Assembly (NCBI GenBank): GCA_947591315.1
Contig: CANQDD010000003.1
Coordinates: 78,563-142,562 of the forward strand
Length of the DNA: 64,000 nucleotides
Direction of reading: 5' to 3'
Source: an uncultured Clostridia bacterium
Lineage (GTDB): Bacteria > Bacillota > Clostridia > UBA1381
Shown: positions 52,749 to 61,542 of the stretch, piece after piece
Layout of the letters: every line of letters starts with the position of its first letter
How positions within the stretch are numbered: the first letter of the stretch is position 1
Translations under genes and position numbers: made by a program
Notes under the pieces: generated by a model
Seen by the model: the letters and a program-made list of their open reading frames with translations, nothing else
Told to the model about the DNA's origin: nothing
Databases searched by the model: none

Positions 52749-53384
52749 ATGGAATTTATAAAGGAACTCAAATTTGACGCGTCGGGACTTATACCGGCGG
52801 TCGTTCAGAATATAGAAACGAAAGAGGTTTTAATGGTCGCGTATATGAACGCGGACACCGTTAAGCAGACCGTTGAAACGGGCAGAGCCACCTTCTGGTC
52901 GCGCAGCAGGCAGGAGGTTTGGGTAAAGGGTGCGACGTCGGGGAATTATATGTACGTTAAGGAAATACGCGTTGACTGCGATGCGGACTGCCTCGTGCTT
53001 CTTGTAAACCCCGCCGGAAGCGCGTGTCATACGGGCGAGAGAAGCTGCTTCTTCCGCGTTGTAAAGGACGGTAAGCTCGTTAAGGAAACGACCGTTCCCG
53101 AGCGCAGCGACGTGTTCGAGCGCGAGCAGGCAGTCGTAATAGACCGCAAGGCGCACCCGGAGGACGGCAGCTATACGAATTACCTGTTTGACAAGGGCGA
53201 GGATAAAATACTGAAAAAGGTCGGCGAGGAGGCGGCTGAGGTCGTTATCGCCGGAAAGAACCGCGATAAGGCGGAGATAAGCTACGAGGTAAGCGACCTT
53301 ATCTACCACCTTACCGTTATGCTTGTCGATAATGACATGACATGGGACGATATTTACAGGGAAATGGAGCGGAGACGTAATTAA
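52749..53384 (+). CDS. hisI: Bifunctional phosphoribosyl-AMP cyclohydrolase / phosphoribosyl-ATP pyrophosphatase
   Basis: 211 residues. The HisI half (1-110) has VLMVAYMNADTVKQTVETGRATFWSRSRQEVW and the metal cysteines in DCDADC and CHTGERSC. The HisE half (115-211) has ILKKVGEEAAEVVIAGKNRDKAEISYEVSDLIYHLTVML. It carries out steps 2 and 3 of histidine synthesis. No other his gene is nearby. AAGGAAGG precedes the ATG. It converges on a transporter gene with a 4-bp overlap of the ends. Confidence 0.96.
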   Translation: MEFIKELKFDASGLIPAVVQNIETKEVLMVAYMNADTVKQTVETGRATFWSRSRQEVWVKGATSGNYMYVKEIRVDCDADCLVLLVNPAGSACHTGERSCFFRVVKDGKLVKETTVPERSDVFEREQAVVIDRKAHPEDGSYTNYLFDKGEDKILKKVGEEAAEVVIAGKNRDKAEISYEVSDLIYHLTVMLVDNDMTWDDIYREMERRRN

Positions 53385-54229
53385 ACGACCGCAATCACAA
53401 TACCGGCAATAACCACCAAAGCGCACGCTATTTTATACAGCGTGCGTTTTTCTTTGAACATTAGCCGTCCGCCGATAATCGTAACTAAAACGGAGCACTG
53501 TTTTATGAGCGTCATCGTCACAACGGTGCTGCTCGGATCGGAGTTTGCGATAAACAGCGCCCTGTCGCCTATTACGAACAGCACGCTCAATATTATTATC
53601 CAGTAATTTTTGAATGAGTTTTTCCAGTCTATTTTTGTTCGCGTCGCAAGTATGTACCCGAAATACAGAACGGTCAGAAACAGCATGTACCAGAACTGGA
53701 GCTGTCCGCTAGTCATGTGATCGCCGCTCATGAGCACCTTGTCGAGCGCGCCCGACACGGCGTTGCCGATACACGACACCGCCACGAGCGCGATGTAAAC
53801 GCCCTTTGTCCGCTCGCCGCCGCCATTGCCATGACGGAGATTTACAAACACAAGACCGATTATGACAAGCAGCATACCGACCGTTTTGTTGACTGTGACC
53901 GCCTCGCCGAGTATAACGACGCCGATAGCCGTCGAAATAAGCACGCGCGCCATATCCATAACGCCGTACAGTCCGACGGGCAGTCTTTTTATCGCGTTAA
54001 AGCCGCATATCCACGCTATAAATATCACGAGCGACTTCACGGCTATGAGCCACATATACCCGTAATCTATGCCGAATGCGTCGCCGGCGGTGGGGACGGT
54101 GAGGATAAAGCTGAAAAACGTATAGAAAAACAGCACCTCCACGGCGCTGCTTTTCTCCATCGCCTTTTTCTTTATAACGTCTCTCATGCCCTTGATTACG
54201 CCGTACAGGCATACAAGCGCTATCCACAT
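53381..54229 (-). CDS. DMT/EamA-family transporter
   Basis: 282 residues with ten predicted transmembrane helices in two repeats. Helix ends such as RLPVGLYGVMDMARVLISTAIGVVILGEAVT and a matching LFIANSDPSSTVVTMTLIKQCSVLVTIIGG are typical of EamA domains. It probably exports a small metabolite. GGGAGGG lies 8 nt before the ATG; 4 bp separate it from the radical-SAM gene, so one operon. Confidence 0.88.
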   Translation of the reverse strand: MWIALVCLYGVIKGMRDVIKKKAMEKSSAVEVLFFYTFFSFILTVPTAGDAFGIDYGYMWLIAVKSLVIFIAWICGFNAIKRLPVGLYGVMDMARVLISTAIGVVILGEAVTVNKTVGMLLVIIGLVFVNLRHGNGGGERTKGVYIALVAVSCIGNAVSGALDKVLMSGDHMTSGQLQFWYMLFLTVLYFGYILATRTKIDWKNSFKNYWIIILSVLFVIGDRALFIANSDPSSTVVTMTLIKQCSVLVTIIGGRLMFKEKRTLYKIACALVVIAGIVIAVV

Positions 54230-54233
54230 AAAA

Positions 54234-54836
54234 TCAGCCCTCCCACGGACGTATGCGGTACGTCACTCCGATATGCTCACAGATAAGCGCGCATTTCTTT
54301 TCCTCTTCCTCCGTCAGCGTGGTGGAAACGGTGGACATAATGACGTTCGGGACGTATTTCTTTACGTTTTCCGCAAAAGCAATCATCGCGTCGAACGATT
54401 TGATGCCGAATTTACTGCGCGTAAGCTCCAGGTACCGCTCGGGACTGGGTGTGTTGAGGCTTATCGAAACCGTGTCGACCAAGCCCTCAAATTCCGGCGC
54501 GGTGTTCCTGCCGTGAATTAAATCGGCAAGACCGTTTGTGTTGACGCGTATGGGTTTGCTGTACTTTTCCTTTATGAAGCGGCAGACCTTAAGCATATCG
54601 TCAAGCCTTTCGGTCGGCTCACCGAAGCCGCAGAATACTATTTCATCGTATTTCGCTATATCAAATTTTTCAAATTCAGCCTTAACCTCGTCAACGGTCG
54701 GCTCTCTTTCGAGCCATAGACTGCCCGAACCGTTCATTTCCTCGCGCGTCTGCCTTAAACAGAACGTGCACGCGCACGGACATTTATTTGTCATATTGAC
54801 GTATAAATTGTTGTGTACCTCGTAAAGTATTACCAT
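54234..54836 (-). CDS. Radical SAM protein, TatD-associated type
   Basis: 200 residues, short for a radical SAM enzyme. The cluster motif CACTFC sits inside NKCPCACTFCLRQ (CxxxCxxC), followed by IVFCGFGEPTERLDDML and IRVNTNGLADLIHGRNTAPEFEGLVDTVSISLN. The pattern resembles the small TatD-linked radical SAM family, whose reaction is unknown to me. tatD is not in the window. First gene of a two-gene operon with its own promoter. Confidence 0.8.
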   Translation of the reverse strand: MVILYEVHNNLYVNMTNKCPCACTFCLRQTREEMNGSGSLWLEREPTVDEVKAEFEKFDIAKYDEIVFCGFGEPTERLDDMLKVCRFIKEKYSKPIRVNTNGLADLIHGRNTAPEFEGLVDTVSISLNTPSPERYLELTRSKFGIKSFDAMIAFAENVKKYVPNVIMSTVSTTLTEEEEKKCALICEHIGVTYRIRPWEG

Positions 54837-54868
54837 GATTTACGCCTTCTTTCCTTAAAGCTGGGAAA

Positions 54869-54897
54869 AGTATAACATATTATACCGCCGATTGCAA
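54869..54897 (-). promoter_or_regulatory. Promoter of the radical SAM-EamA operon
   Basis: On the minus strand TTGCAA (54897-54892), 17-bp spacer, TATACT (54874-54869). Confidence 0.65.
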
Positions 54898-54942
54898 GCA
54901 AAAAATCCTGCTTCTCCGCCGCCCGACGTAAAATAAGCCGAT

Positions 54943-54975
54943 AAAAACAAACAAGCGGAAAAATCCCGCTTGTTT
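54943..54975 (-). terminator. Intrinsic terminator of the crRNA-like RNA
   Basis: On the minus strand AAACAAGCGG (54975-54966) pairs with CCGCTTGTTT (54958-54949) around a 7-nt loop, then GTTTTTAT. Confidence 0.85.
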
Positions 54976-55011
54976 CATAATTCATGTGAGCCGTTCCGCA
55001 GAACGGCAGGG

Positions 55012-55045
55012 AATAAAACTCACGCGCCCCCTGCGGGGCGCGACC
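55012..55045 (-). repeat. Degenerate type I-C repeat (pseudo-repeat 2)
   Basis: Aligns with the array repeat over 34 nt with 8 differences: five A-to-G or T-to-C changes in the stem-loop region, which keep all stem pairs, and three in the last five bases. The changes give GCGCCCC pairing with GGGGCGC. Confidence 0.8.
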
Positions 55046-55065
55046 TTGGTATAATAAATTTCAAA

Positions 55066-55077
55066 ATTTCAACTCAC
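55066..55077 (-). repeat. Half repeat with intact crRNA handle (pseudo-repeat 1)
   Basis: GTGAGTTGAAAT, identical to the last 12 nt of every array repeat. The upstream stem part of the repeat is not conserved here. Confidence 0.75.
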
Positions 55078-55148
55078 GTGCTTATCAAACTGCAAAAATA
55101 CAACATGGTAACAGTGTTTCAGCACGAACACTTCAAAAAACTAACTGA

Positions 55149-55177
55149 ATTATAGCATAATTATAGAATTATGTCAA
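55149..55177 (-). promoter_or_regulatory. Consensus promoter of the crRNA-like RNA
   Basis: On the minus strand perfect TTGACA (55177-55172), 17-bp spacer, perfect TATAAT (55154-55149). It points away from cas3, through the half repeat. Confidence 0.85.
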
Positions 55178-55251
55178 TATACTTAACATTTCTCTTGTGG
55201 TAGAATTCATTTATAGTTTTATAAAAATTTTATTTGTTTTTCCCAAAAGTA

Positions 55252-55293
55252 TTGACATATAATAAAATGCATTGTATAATAAATATCAAAGAG
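55252..55293 (+). promoter_or_regulatory. Consensus promoter of the cas operon with built-in guide target
   Basis: TTGACA (55252-55257), 17-bp spacer, TATAAT (55275-55280). The target of the pseudo-spacer covers 55271-55290, that is the -10 box and the predicted start; its PAM-side triplet is CTC on the minus strand (55293-55291). Cascade bound here would block initiation. Confidence 0.8.
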
Positions 55294-55324
55294 TTTATAT
55301 TCATTAAAAGAAGAGGTGATAATT

Positions 55325-57487
55325 ATGGTAAATTATATTGGACATACGTCCGAAGATGGCAGAATACAGAGTGTAAAAGAGCATCTTGAACAGACGGCTC
55401 GGTTAAGCTGCGACAATGCTGTACAGGAATTTAAGGAGCTTGCGTATTGCTGCGGACTGTATCACGATTTGGGCAAATATTCGCGGGAGTTTCAGAACTA
55501 CATACGAGGCGAGGGAGCAAAGACGGTACACGCGAGGTTCGGCGCTGTGCGCATTATCGAAAAATGCCCAAAATCGTATGCGGCGATGCTCGGATATTGC
55601 ATCGGCGGACATCATTCGGGTTTGCCGGACGGCGGCGTCAGGAATGACAATCCCGAACAGCCGACCCTTTGGGGAATGACCAAAAGAGAAAGATACGATT
55701 GTTCCGCGTTTGATAAGGAAATCGGGGATTGGATTCCGGACGATTCTCTATATGATATTTTGAACCGGCTTCCTACAGATAAAGAGCGTGTTGAAATATA
55801 TTCGTTTTTGACGAGGTACATTTATTCCTGCCTCACCGACGCGGATTTTATTGACACTGAACGGTTTTGTCAACCTGACGCCGAGCGCGGCATTGAGGGG
55901 GATTTTGAAGCAGCGTATGAAAAGGTCCGCGCGAAGCTTGACGCCTTTGAATGCGTGACGGAGTTGCAGAAGGCGCGAAGCGGTATTCAAAGCCAGGTTT
56001 ACGAGAGCATGAGAAACGGCGACGCGAATATTTACGTAGTGGACATGCCGACCGGCAGCGGCAAGACGCTGTGCAGTATAAAAGCCGCTCTTGAAACGGC
56101 GATCAGGCATAATAAGAAGAGAATTATTTACATTATACCATTCACCAGTGTTGTCGAACAAACAGCCAAAACCTTCCGTGACATATTCGGTGATGTGCTG
56201 CCGGTTTTGGAGCACCACTCAAATTACGATTTTGACGACCCGAACAAAAATGACGACGAGAGCGGCAAAACAGGCGAAAAATTAAAAAAGACGTGTGAAA
56301 ACTACGACGCGCCTTTAATCATTACAACAAACGTCCAGTTTTTCGAGTCTCTGTATCACAACAAAAGCAGCCGCCTCCGGAAACTTCACAATTTTGCGGA
56401 CAGCGTGCTTGTATTCGATGAAATTCATACGCTTCCAATCAAATACATTCAGCCGTGCCTGCGCGCGGTCGGCTATATAACCCGATACTTAAACTCTACG
56501 GCAATTCTGATGTCGGCGACAATGCCCGACTACACGCGTTTCGCCGAAAAATACATTCCTCAAAGCACGATTGAATACGCGGTCAGGGACAACAGCCTTT
56601 TCAGCCGCTTCGACAAGTGCAAGTATGAATATATCGGTCAAAGCGATATACAGACCGTAGCGGAAAAGGCGCTTGCCGAGGAAAACGCGCTTGTCATTGT
56701 CAACAAAAGAAGCACGGCGCGCGAAATGTATAATATATGTAAGGACGCACCCGATTTCAACGTGTACCACCTATCCACATACATGACTCCCGTTGACCGC
56801 ACGAAAATCATAGACAAAATACGGGACGATCTTAAAAACGGATTAAAAACGGTTGTAATTTCCACCTCGCTTATAGAGGCGGGCGTTGACCTTGATTTTA
56901 AGTCGGTGTTCCGCGAAATCGCGGGACTTGACAACGTTATTCAGTCGGGCGGACGCTGCAACCGCGAGGGTAAAATGAAAGTAGGCAACGTGGTCGTGTT
57001 CAGGCTCGGGCATTTGAGGGGAGATATGGATCTCAAAGCAGATATCACGGAAAAGCTTTTCGAGGAGTATGAAAACATTGCCTCCGCGGAGGCTGTGCAG
57101 TCGTACTATGAAAGAATATTTGCTGCCGCCGATAAAATGATCGAAAGCAATTCGATAACGACGCTTATGGGCAAAATGCGGTTTGACGGAATACCGTTCC
57201 GAACTTATGCGCAATCGTTTAATTTTATAGAATCGGAGACGATAGGCATAGTTATTCCGTGCAAGGAGAACGCGGAGCTTATAGAAAAATTGAAATACGG
57301 AGCGCTCTCCGCAAAACGAAAGCTGCAGCCCTACTGCGCGTCGGTTCATGTATATGAGCTTGACGATATGATAAAAAACGGAATAGCGGAGAAACTGCCG
57401 GGCGATGTATGTATTTTGTCAAATCCCGATTATTACAGCGGAGAAACGGGACTTGATATAAATAAAAATTTTAATTATGTTTTGTAA
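55325..57487 (+). CDS. cas3: CRISPR-associated helicase-nuclease Cas3, type I-C
   Basis: 720 residues. N-terminal HD nuclease (His20, then YHDLGKYSREFQ with H47-D48, and GHHSGLPDGG), followed by SF2 helicase motifs: PTGSGKT (242-248), DEIH (365-368), LMSATMP, STSLIEAGVDLDF and QSGGRCNREG. It is recruited by Cascade and shreds target DNA. A GTG at 55316 is in frame, but the ATG at 55325 has AGAAGAGG at good spacing. First gene of a seven-gene cas operon. Confidence 0.96.
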   Translation: MVNYIGHTSEDGRIQSVKEHLEQTARLSCDNAVQEFKELAYCCGLYHDLGKYSREFQNYIRGEGAKTVHARFGAVRIIEKCPKSYAAMLGYCIGGHHSGLPDGGVRNDNPEQPTLWGMTKRERYDCSAFDKEIGDWIPDDSLYDILNRLPTDKERVEIYSFLTRYIYSCLTDADFIDTERFCQPDAERGIEGDFEAAYEKVRAKLDAFECVTELQKARSGIQSQVYESMRNGDANIYVVDMPTGSGKTLCSIKAALETAIRHNKKRIIYIIPFTSVVEQTAKTFRDIFGDVLPVLEHHSNYDFDDPNKNDDESGKTGEKLKKTCENYDAPLIITTNVQFFESLYHNKSSRLRKLHNFADSVLVFDEIHTLPIKYIQPCLRAVGYITRYLNSTAILMSATMPDYTRFAEKYIPQSTIEYAVRDNSLFSRFDKCKYEYIGQSDIQTVAEKALAEENALVIVNKRSTAREMYNICKDAPDFNVYHLSTYMTPVDRTKIIDKIRDDLKNGLKTVVISTSLIEAGVDLDFKSVFREIAGLDNVIQSGGRCNREGKMKVGNVVVFRLGHLRGDMDLKADITEKLFEEYENIASAEAVQSYYERIFAAADKMIESNSITTLMGKMRFDGIPFRTYAQSFNFIESETIGIVIPCKENAELIEKLKYGALSAKRKLQPYCASVHVYELDDMIKNGIAEKLPGDVCILSNPDYYSGETGLDINKNFNYVL

Positions 57488-57504
57488 AGGAGGTTGACGC
57501 AAAA

Positions 57505-58227
57505 ATGGGCTATGGATTTAAAATCATGGTGAGCGGACAATACGCGTGCTTTACCCGTCCCGAGATGAAAACGGAACGAGTAAGCTACGACGTTCCGACG
57601 CCGGGCGCCATGGAAGGACTTATCAAGAGCATTTACTGGAAGCCCGCGCTGCGGATTGTGGTGGACAAGATCGTGGTGTTCAGTCCGATCAAATTCATCA
57701 ATATACGCCGTAACGAAGTTGAGGAAAAAGTAAGCTTCTCAAAGGTAAAGCGGCAGATGAAGGACGGTCAGGAGCGGGCGGCGCTGTACACATCGGATAT
57801 CAGAAGTCAGCGCGGCAGTATGATTCTCAAAGACGTTCTGTACGGTGTCGAGTTCCATTTCGAGCTTACCGGCATAAGGAGCGAGCATGACGATGAAAGC
57901 GAGGAAAAGCACTACAATATCATGCTCCGCAGATTGAAAAACGGGCAGTTTTTCAGACAGCCGGTTCTCGGCTGCCGCGAGTTCGCGGTCGACAAAATCG
58001 AGCTTGTGGACGAGTTCCCTATGGACAGGGTGTCCGAAGAATTAAAGGGCGACGTGGATCTCGGTTATATGCTGTACCACATGAAATTCCGCGACGGCGG
58101 CATTCCGAAGAACAATGACTGGGACGCACGCAAATTCTCGGATGAGGCGGACGCGATGTTTTACCGTCCGCACATGGTTGACGGCGTGATAGACGTTGCG
58201 AAATACAAGGAGGTGGTGAAATGCTGA
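57505..58227 (+). CDS. cas5c: Cas5 (type I-C, crRNA-processing endonuclease)
   Basis: 240 residues. In subtype I-C there is no Cas6, and Cas5 cuts the repeat and keeps the 5' handle. Visible features: FKIMVSGQYACFTRPEMKTERVSYDVPTPGAMEGLI at the N-terminus and GQFFRQPVLGCREFAVDKIEL in the middle, both typical of Cas5d/c. AAGGAGG precedes the ATG; its 3' end overlaps cas8c by 7 bp. Confidence 0.95.
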   Translation: MGYGFKIMVSGQYACFTRPEMKTERVSYDVPTPGAMEGLIKSIYWKPALRIVVDKIVVFSPIKFINIRRNEVEEKVSFSKVKRQMKDGQERAALYTSDIRSQRGSMILKDVLYGVEFHFELTGIRSEHDDESEEKHYNIMLRRLKNGQFFRQPVLGCREFAVDKIELVDEFPMDRVSEELKGDVDLGYMLYHMKFRDGGIPKNNDWDARKFSDEADAMFYRPHMVDGVIDVAKYKEVVKC

Positions 58228-60017
58228 TAAACGCGCTTAATGATTATTACGATTTTTTATCTGCGGCGGGAAAGGCCGCGCCGCAGGGAACATCGCCGCA
58301 GAAAATCACTCATATGATAGCGCTCAGAGCAGACGGCTCGGTAAGCGATATTATTGATGTGCGCGAACCGGGAGAACCCGACAAAAACAGTAAGTCAAAG
58401 CTTGAACGCATTAATGTCATATTGCCGAAGCGCGAGCAGAGAACATCGGACATTCACCCCAATATAATAGAGCATGATCCGCAGTATATTTTCGGATTGA
58501 GCTATGACAAAGGGGCGGAAATCTTCAGTGACAAAAATAAAAAAGACAAAGAGAAGCATGAGCGCTTTGTTGAATTGAATTTGGAGTATACCGAAGGTAT
58601 GACCTCCGATATTGTGACGGCGTACAGAAATTTTCTGAAAAGCTGGGTGCCGGAGAATGAGACGGAAAACGCGGAACTTCTGAAGATAGCGAAGGACTAC
58701 CCGAGCGCGTATTTTATCTTTTGTCTCGACGGACATCCGGAAATCACTCTGCATGACGAGAACGGAGAGATAATGCAAAAGGTCGCGCAAAACGCGGACG
58801 CGGGCAACGAAAAAATCGACGGCGTGTGCGCGGTAACGGGTAAACCGGCGGAGATCTCAGATAAACATGATGTAATAAAAGGAATTCGCGGTGGGGCGGT
58901 TTCTGATAAACGTCTTGTAAGTTTTAAGCATTCGGCTTTTGAATCGTACGGAAAAAAGAAGTCGTATAACAGCTCAATATCCAAGGAGGTAATGAAGCGT
59001 TATACCGAAGCCTTTAACATTCTCTTAAGCGACCCGAAGCATCATATTTATCTTGACGACATGACCGTGGTATTCTGGGCGATGTCAAAGGACGACGGCA
59101 AAGAAACGGACACGCTTATGAGCATGTTCGGCTTCGGAGATGAAAAAGCCGATGCGTCCGAGGTGGACGAATGGCTTGAGAACGCGTTAAAGGAATTGAG
59201 CGAAGGCAGAAAAATTGATTTGTCAACCGCGGGCATTGATGAAAACGTCACGTTTTACGTGGCGGGTCTCGCGCCGAACAGCTCGCGAATTGCGCAGAAA
59301 TTCATATACCGCGACAAATACGGGAAAATTTTTGAGAACGCCGCGAGACATCAGCTTGATATGAAGATTGACGGCGGCGAAAGACAGATATCGATTGGAC
59401 GTATGCTGTACGAAATGAGATCGCCCAAAAGCAGAAACGAAACGACGCCTCCGCCCGTTATCGCGGCAATTTTTACGGCGATACTTAACGGAACGCGCTA
59501 CCCCGACACTTTGCTTGAAACTATAGTAAGGCGGGTTAAGGTTGACAAGTCAATAAATTGTGAGAGAGCCGGAATTATAAAGGCTTGCATAAACAGAAAT
59601 TTAAGGTTAAACGAGAAGGAGGAAATTGAAGTGTCACTTGACAAAACAAACACAAACGAGGCATACCTGTGCGGAAGGCTGTTCGCGGTGCTTGAACGCA
59701 TACAGACGAACGCGCTTGGAAATTTGAACAGGACGATCAAGGACTCATATTTTGCGTCCGCGTGTTCAACGCCGTCGCTGGTATTCCCGAAGCTGATATC
59801 TTTGGCGCAAAATCACCTTAAAAAGGTTAAATCTCAGAAGGAAGCGCTGTATATAAAATACAACAAACTTATAGGTGAGATCATAGACATGCTCGGAACG
59901 GAATTTCCGTCAACACTGTCGCTTCAGGAACAGGGCAGATTTATGATAGGCTACTATCAGCAGGTGCAGGATTTTTACAAGAAAAACGGTAAACAGGAAA
60001 ATGCAAATAACGATTGA
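58221..60017 (+). CDS. cas8c: Cas8c, large subunit of type I-C Cascade
   Basis: 598 residues, near the family length. Csd1-type features: LNDYYDFLSAAGKAAPQGTSP at the start, CAVTGKPAEISDKHDVIKGI, FYVAGLAPNSSRIAQKFIYRD, and TPPPVIAAIFTAILNGTRYP. It recognises the PAM and, in I-C, an internal start can also give a Cas11-like small subunit. A candidate internal site is AAGGAGG at about 58982 before ATG 58992, but that ATG lies rather early; the true Cas11c start is not certain. Confidence 0.94.
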   Translation: MLINALNDYYDFLSAAGKAAPQGTSPQKITHMIALRADGSVSDIIDVREPGEPDKNSKSKLERINVILPKREQRTSDIHPNIIEHDPQYIFGLSYDKGAEIFSDKNKKDKEKHERFVELNLEYTEGMTSDIVTAYRNFLKSWVPENETENAELLKIAKDYPSAYFIFCLDGHPEITLHDENGEIMQKVAQNADAGNEKIDGVCAVTGKPAEISDKHDVIKGIRGGAVSDKRLVSFKHSAFESYGKKKSYNSSISKEVMKRYTEAFNILLSDPKHHIYLDDMTVVFWAMSKDDGKETDTLMSMFGFGDEKADASEVDEWLENALKELSEGRKIDLSTAGIDENVTFYVAGLAPNSSRIAQKFIYRDKYGKIFENAARHQLDMKIDGGERQISIGRMLYEMRSPKSRNETTPPPVIAAIFTAILNGTRYPDTLLETIVRRVKVDKSINCERAGIIKACINRNLRLNEKEEIEVSLDKTNTNEAYLCGRLFAVLERIQTNALGNLNRTIKDSYFASACSTPSLVFPKLISLAQNHLKKVKSQKEALYIKYNKLIGEIIDMLGTEFPSTLSLQEQGRFMIGYYQQVQDFYKKNGKQENANND

Positions 60018-60034
60018 TAAAGGAGAGATTAAAA

Positions 60035-60898
60035 ATGGAAACAATTAAAAACAGATACGAATTTATAGCGCTTTTTGACGTTGAAAACGGCAATCCAAAC
60101 GGTGATCCCGACGCGGGCAATATGCCGAGGGTAGATCCCGAAACCGCGCACGGCATAGTTACGGACGTGTGCATCAAGAGAAAGATACGCAACTATGTCG
60201 AGCTTTGCAAGGAAGGCGAGGCGGGATATAACATACTTATTAAAACCGACAAATCGCTTAACTCAAAGTTTACGGCGGCATACGAGGCGGAAGGTCTTGT
60301 GACCGGACAGGAGGGCAAAAATCCCGACGATGTAAAAAAGGCACGCAGCTATATATGCAGAAATTATTTCGACGTGCGCGCATTCGGCGCTGTAATGAAC
60401 ACGGGTAAAGATCCGTGCGGCATTGTGCGCGGTCCGGTTCAGGTTAATTTCGCGAGAAGCATCGATCCGGTATATCAGCAGGACATCACAATTACAAGAC
60501 AGGCGAGAACCACGGAAGAGAGAATGAAAACCGGCGAAACGGAAATGGGTAAAAAAAGCATCGTACCCTACGGACTGTATAAGGCGGAGGGCTACGTGTC
60601 GGCAATGCTCGCGCAGAAGGTCACGGGATTTTCAGAGGACGATCTTGAGCTTCTATGGACTGCGATTATCAATATGTTCGAGCATGACCACAGCGCCGCG
60701 CGCGGTAAAATGTGCATGAGAAAGCTCATCGTGTTTAAGCACGAAAGTCCTCTCGGTAACGCTCCCTCGCATATTTTGTTCGACAAAGTGTCGGTCAATA
60801 AAAAAGCGGGCGTGGAATTTGCGAGAGCGTATGACGATTACGATGTTACAATCGACAAAAACATGCCCGAAGGCGTAACGCTTATTGAAAAGCTATGA
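60035..60898 (+). CDS. cas7c: Cas7, backbone subunit of type I-C Cascade
   Basis: 287 residues of the Csd2 type: NRYEFIALFDVENGNPNGDPDAGNMPRVDPETAHG, then VRAFGAVMNTGKDPCGIVRGPVQVNFARSIDPV, and EHDHSAARGKMCMRKLIVFKHE. Several copies coat the crRNA spacer. A frame from 60014 exists, but the ATG at 60035 has AAAGGAGAG and matches the family start. Confidence 0.95.
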   Translation: METIKNRYEFIALFDVENGNPNGDPDAGNMPRVDPETAHGIVTDVCIKRKIRNYVELCKEGEAGYNILIKTDKSLNSKFTAAYEAEGLVTGQEGKNPDDVKKARSYICRNYFDVRAFGAVMNTGKDPCGIVRGPVQVNFARSIDPVYQQDITITRQARTTEERMKTGETEMGKKSIVPYGLYKAEGYVSAMLAQKVTGFSEDDLELLWTAIINMFEHDHSAARGKMCMRKLIVFKHESPLGNAPSHILFDKVSVNKKAGVEFARAYDDYDVTIDKNMPEGVTLIEKL

Positions 60899-61542
60899 CG
60901 GTAAATATTCGCACAATTCAGCATTATATGTATTGTCCGCGAAGGTTCGGCTTATTGGAATTAAATCAAGACTGGTCGGAAAACGCGTTCGTCGTAATGG
61001 CGAATATTATGCACGAGCGCGTCCACTCCGGCAAGCACGAGCTTCATTCAAAGAATAAAATCGAGCTTAGCTCCGTTTCGCTGTACCATGACGAGCTTGA
61101 CCTGTACGGCGTCGCGGACTGTATTGAATTTGTAAGAAGCAAAACGGGAACATATATCGAGCAGCTCGGTGACAAATTTGATGTAAACATAGTCGAATAC
61201 AAACCGCGTCAGCCGGATTCCGGAGCAGCGAACGAAACGGATATAATACAGGTTTTCGCTCAAAAGCTTTGCGCGGATTATATATGGAAATGCAAAAGCA
61301 CGGGCTATATTTATTACGGCGATACGCGCCGCAGGGTAAAGCTGCAGTTGAATGAAGAATATGATAAATACTATTCCTTGCTCCAAAAGCTGATTTCCGA
61401 AATGAATGAAATTCTCGAAAGCGGAAACATTCCGGTGCGAATTAAAGGGCAGAAATGCAGCGGATGTTCAATTAAGGACGTATGTGTGCCGCAGAATAAA
61501 AAATATACAGTCCGCAGTCTTGTTAAGGAGGAGAGTGTATGA
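60895..61542 (+). CDS. cas4: Cas4 nuclease, type I-C
   Basis: 215 residues. The N-terminal YCPRRFGLLEL supplies the first cluster cysteine. The catalytic stretch includes GVADCIEFV and VEYKPRQP (motifs II-III), and the C-terminal CSGCSIKDVCVP gives the other cysteines. Cas4 trims and orients new spacers so that they carry the right PAM. It overlaps cas7 and cas1 by 4 bp each. Confidence 0.95.
   Translation: MTVNIRTIQHYMYCPRRFGLLELNQDWSENAFVVMANIMHERVHSGKHELHSKNKIELSSVSLYHDELDLYGVADCIEFVRSKTGTYIEQLGDKFDVNIVEYKPRQPDSGAANETDIIQVFAQKLCADYIWKCKSTGYIYYGDTRRRVKLQLNEEYDKYYSLLQKLISEMNEILESGNIPVRIKGQKCSGCSIKDVCVPQNKKYTVRSLVKEESV

Larger units (their letters stand above)
54943..55142 (-). ncRNA. crRNA-like RNA gene, candidate autorepressor of the cas operon
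   Basis: About 200 nt from a consensus promoter to an intrinsic terminator. Reading 5' to 3' on the minus strand: a leader with a small AGTGTT/AACACT hairpin; GTGAGTTGAAAT (55077-55066), identical to the 3' end of the array repeat and so to the type I-C crRNA 5' handle; a 20-nt pseudo-spacer (55065-55046); a 34-nt degenerate repeat (55045-55012) with its stem kept by paired changes; a GCCGTTC/GAACGGC hairpin; the terminator. The pseudo-spacer matches the cas promoter (55271-55290) at 17 of 20 positions, including guide positions 1-5 and 7-17. Array spacers are 33-36 nt, so this guide is short: enough for binding, probably not for cutting. Related RNAs (CreA, CreR) are known in other subtypes; the assignment here is inference from sequence. 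Confidence 0.75.

Noticed and set aside
55012..55077. Decayed second CRISPR array as the explanation of the pseudo-repeats
   Set aside because: A dedicated promoter and terminator, an intact handle, a paired-change stem and a match to the cas promoter together fit a regulator better. Not fully excluded.
55074..55106. 10-codon ORF (minus strand) inside the crRNA-like RNA, considered as a CreT-like toxin
   Set aside because: No ribosome site before the ATG, and the frame only ends by chance in the half repeat. Nothing supports translation.
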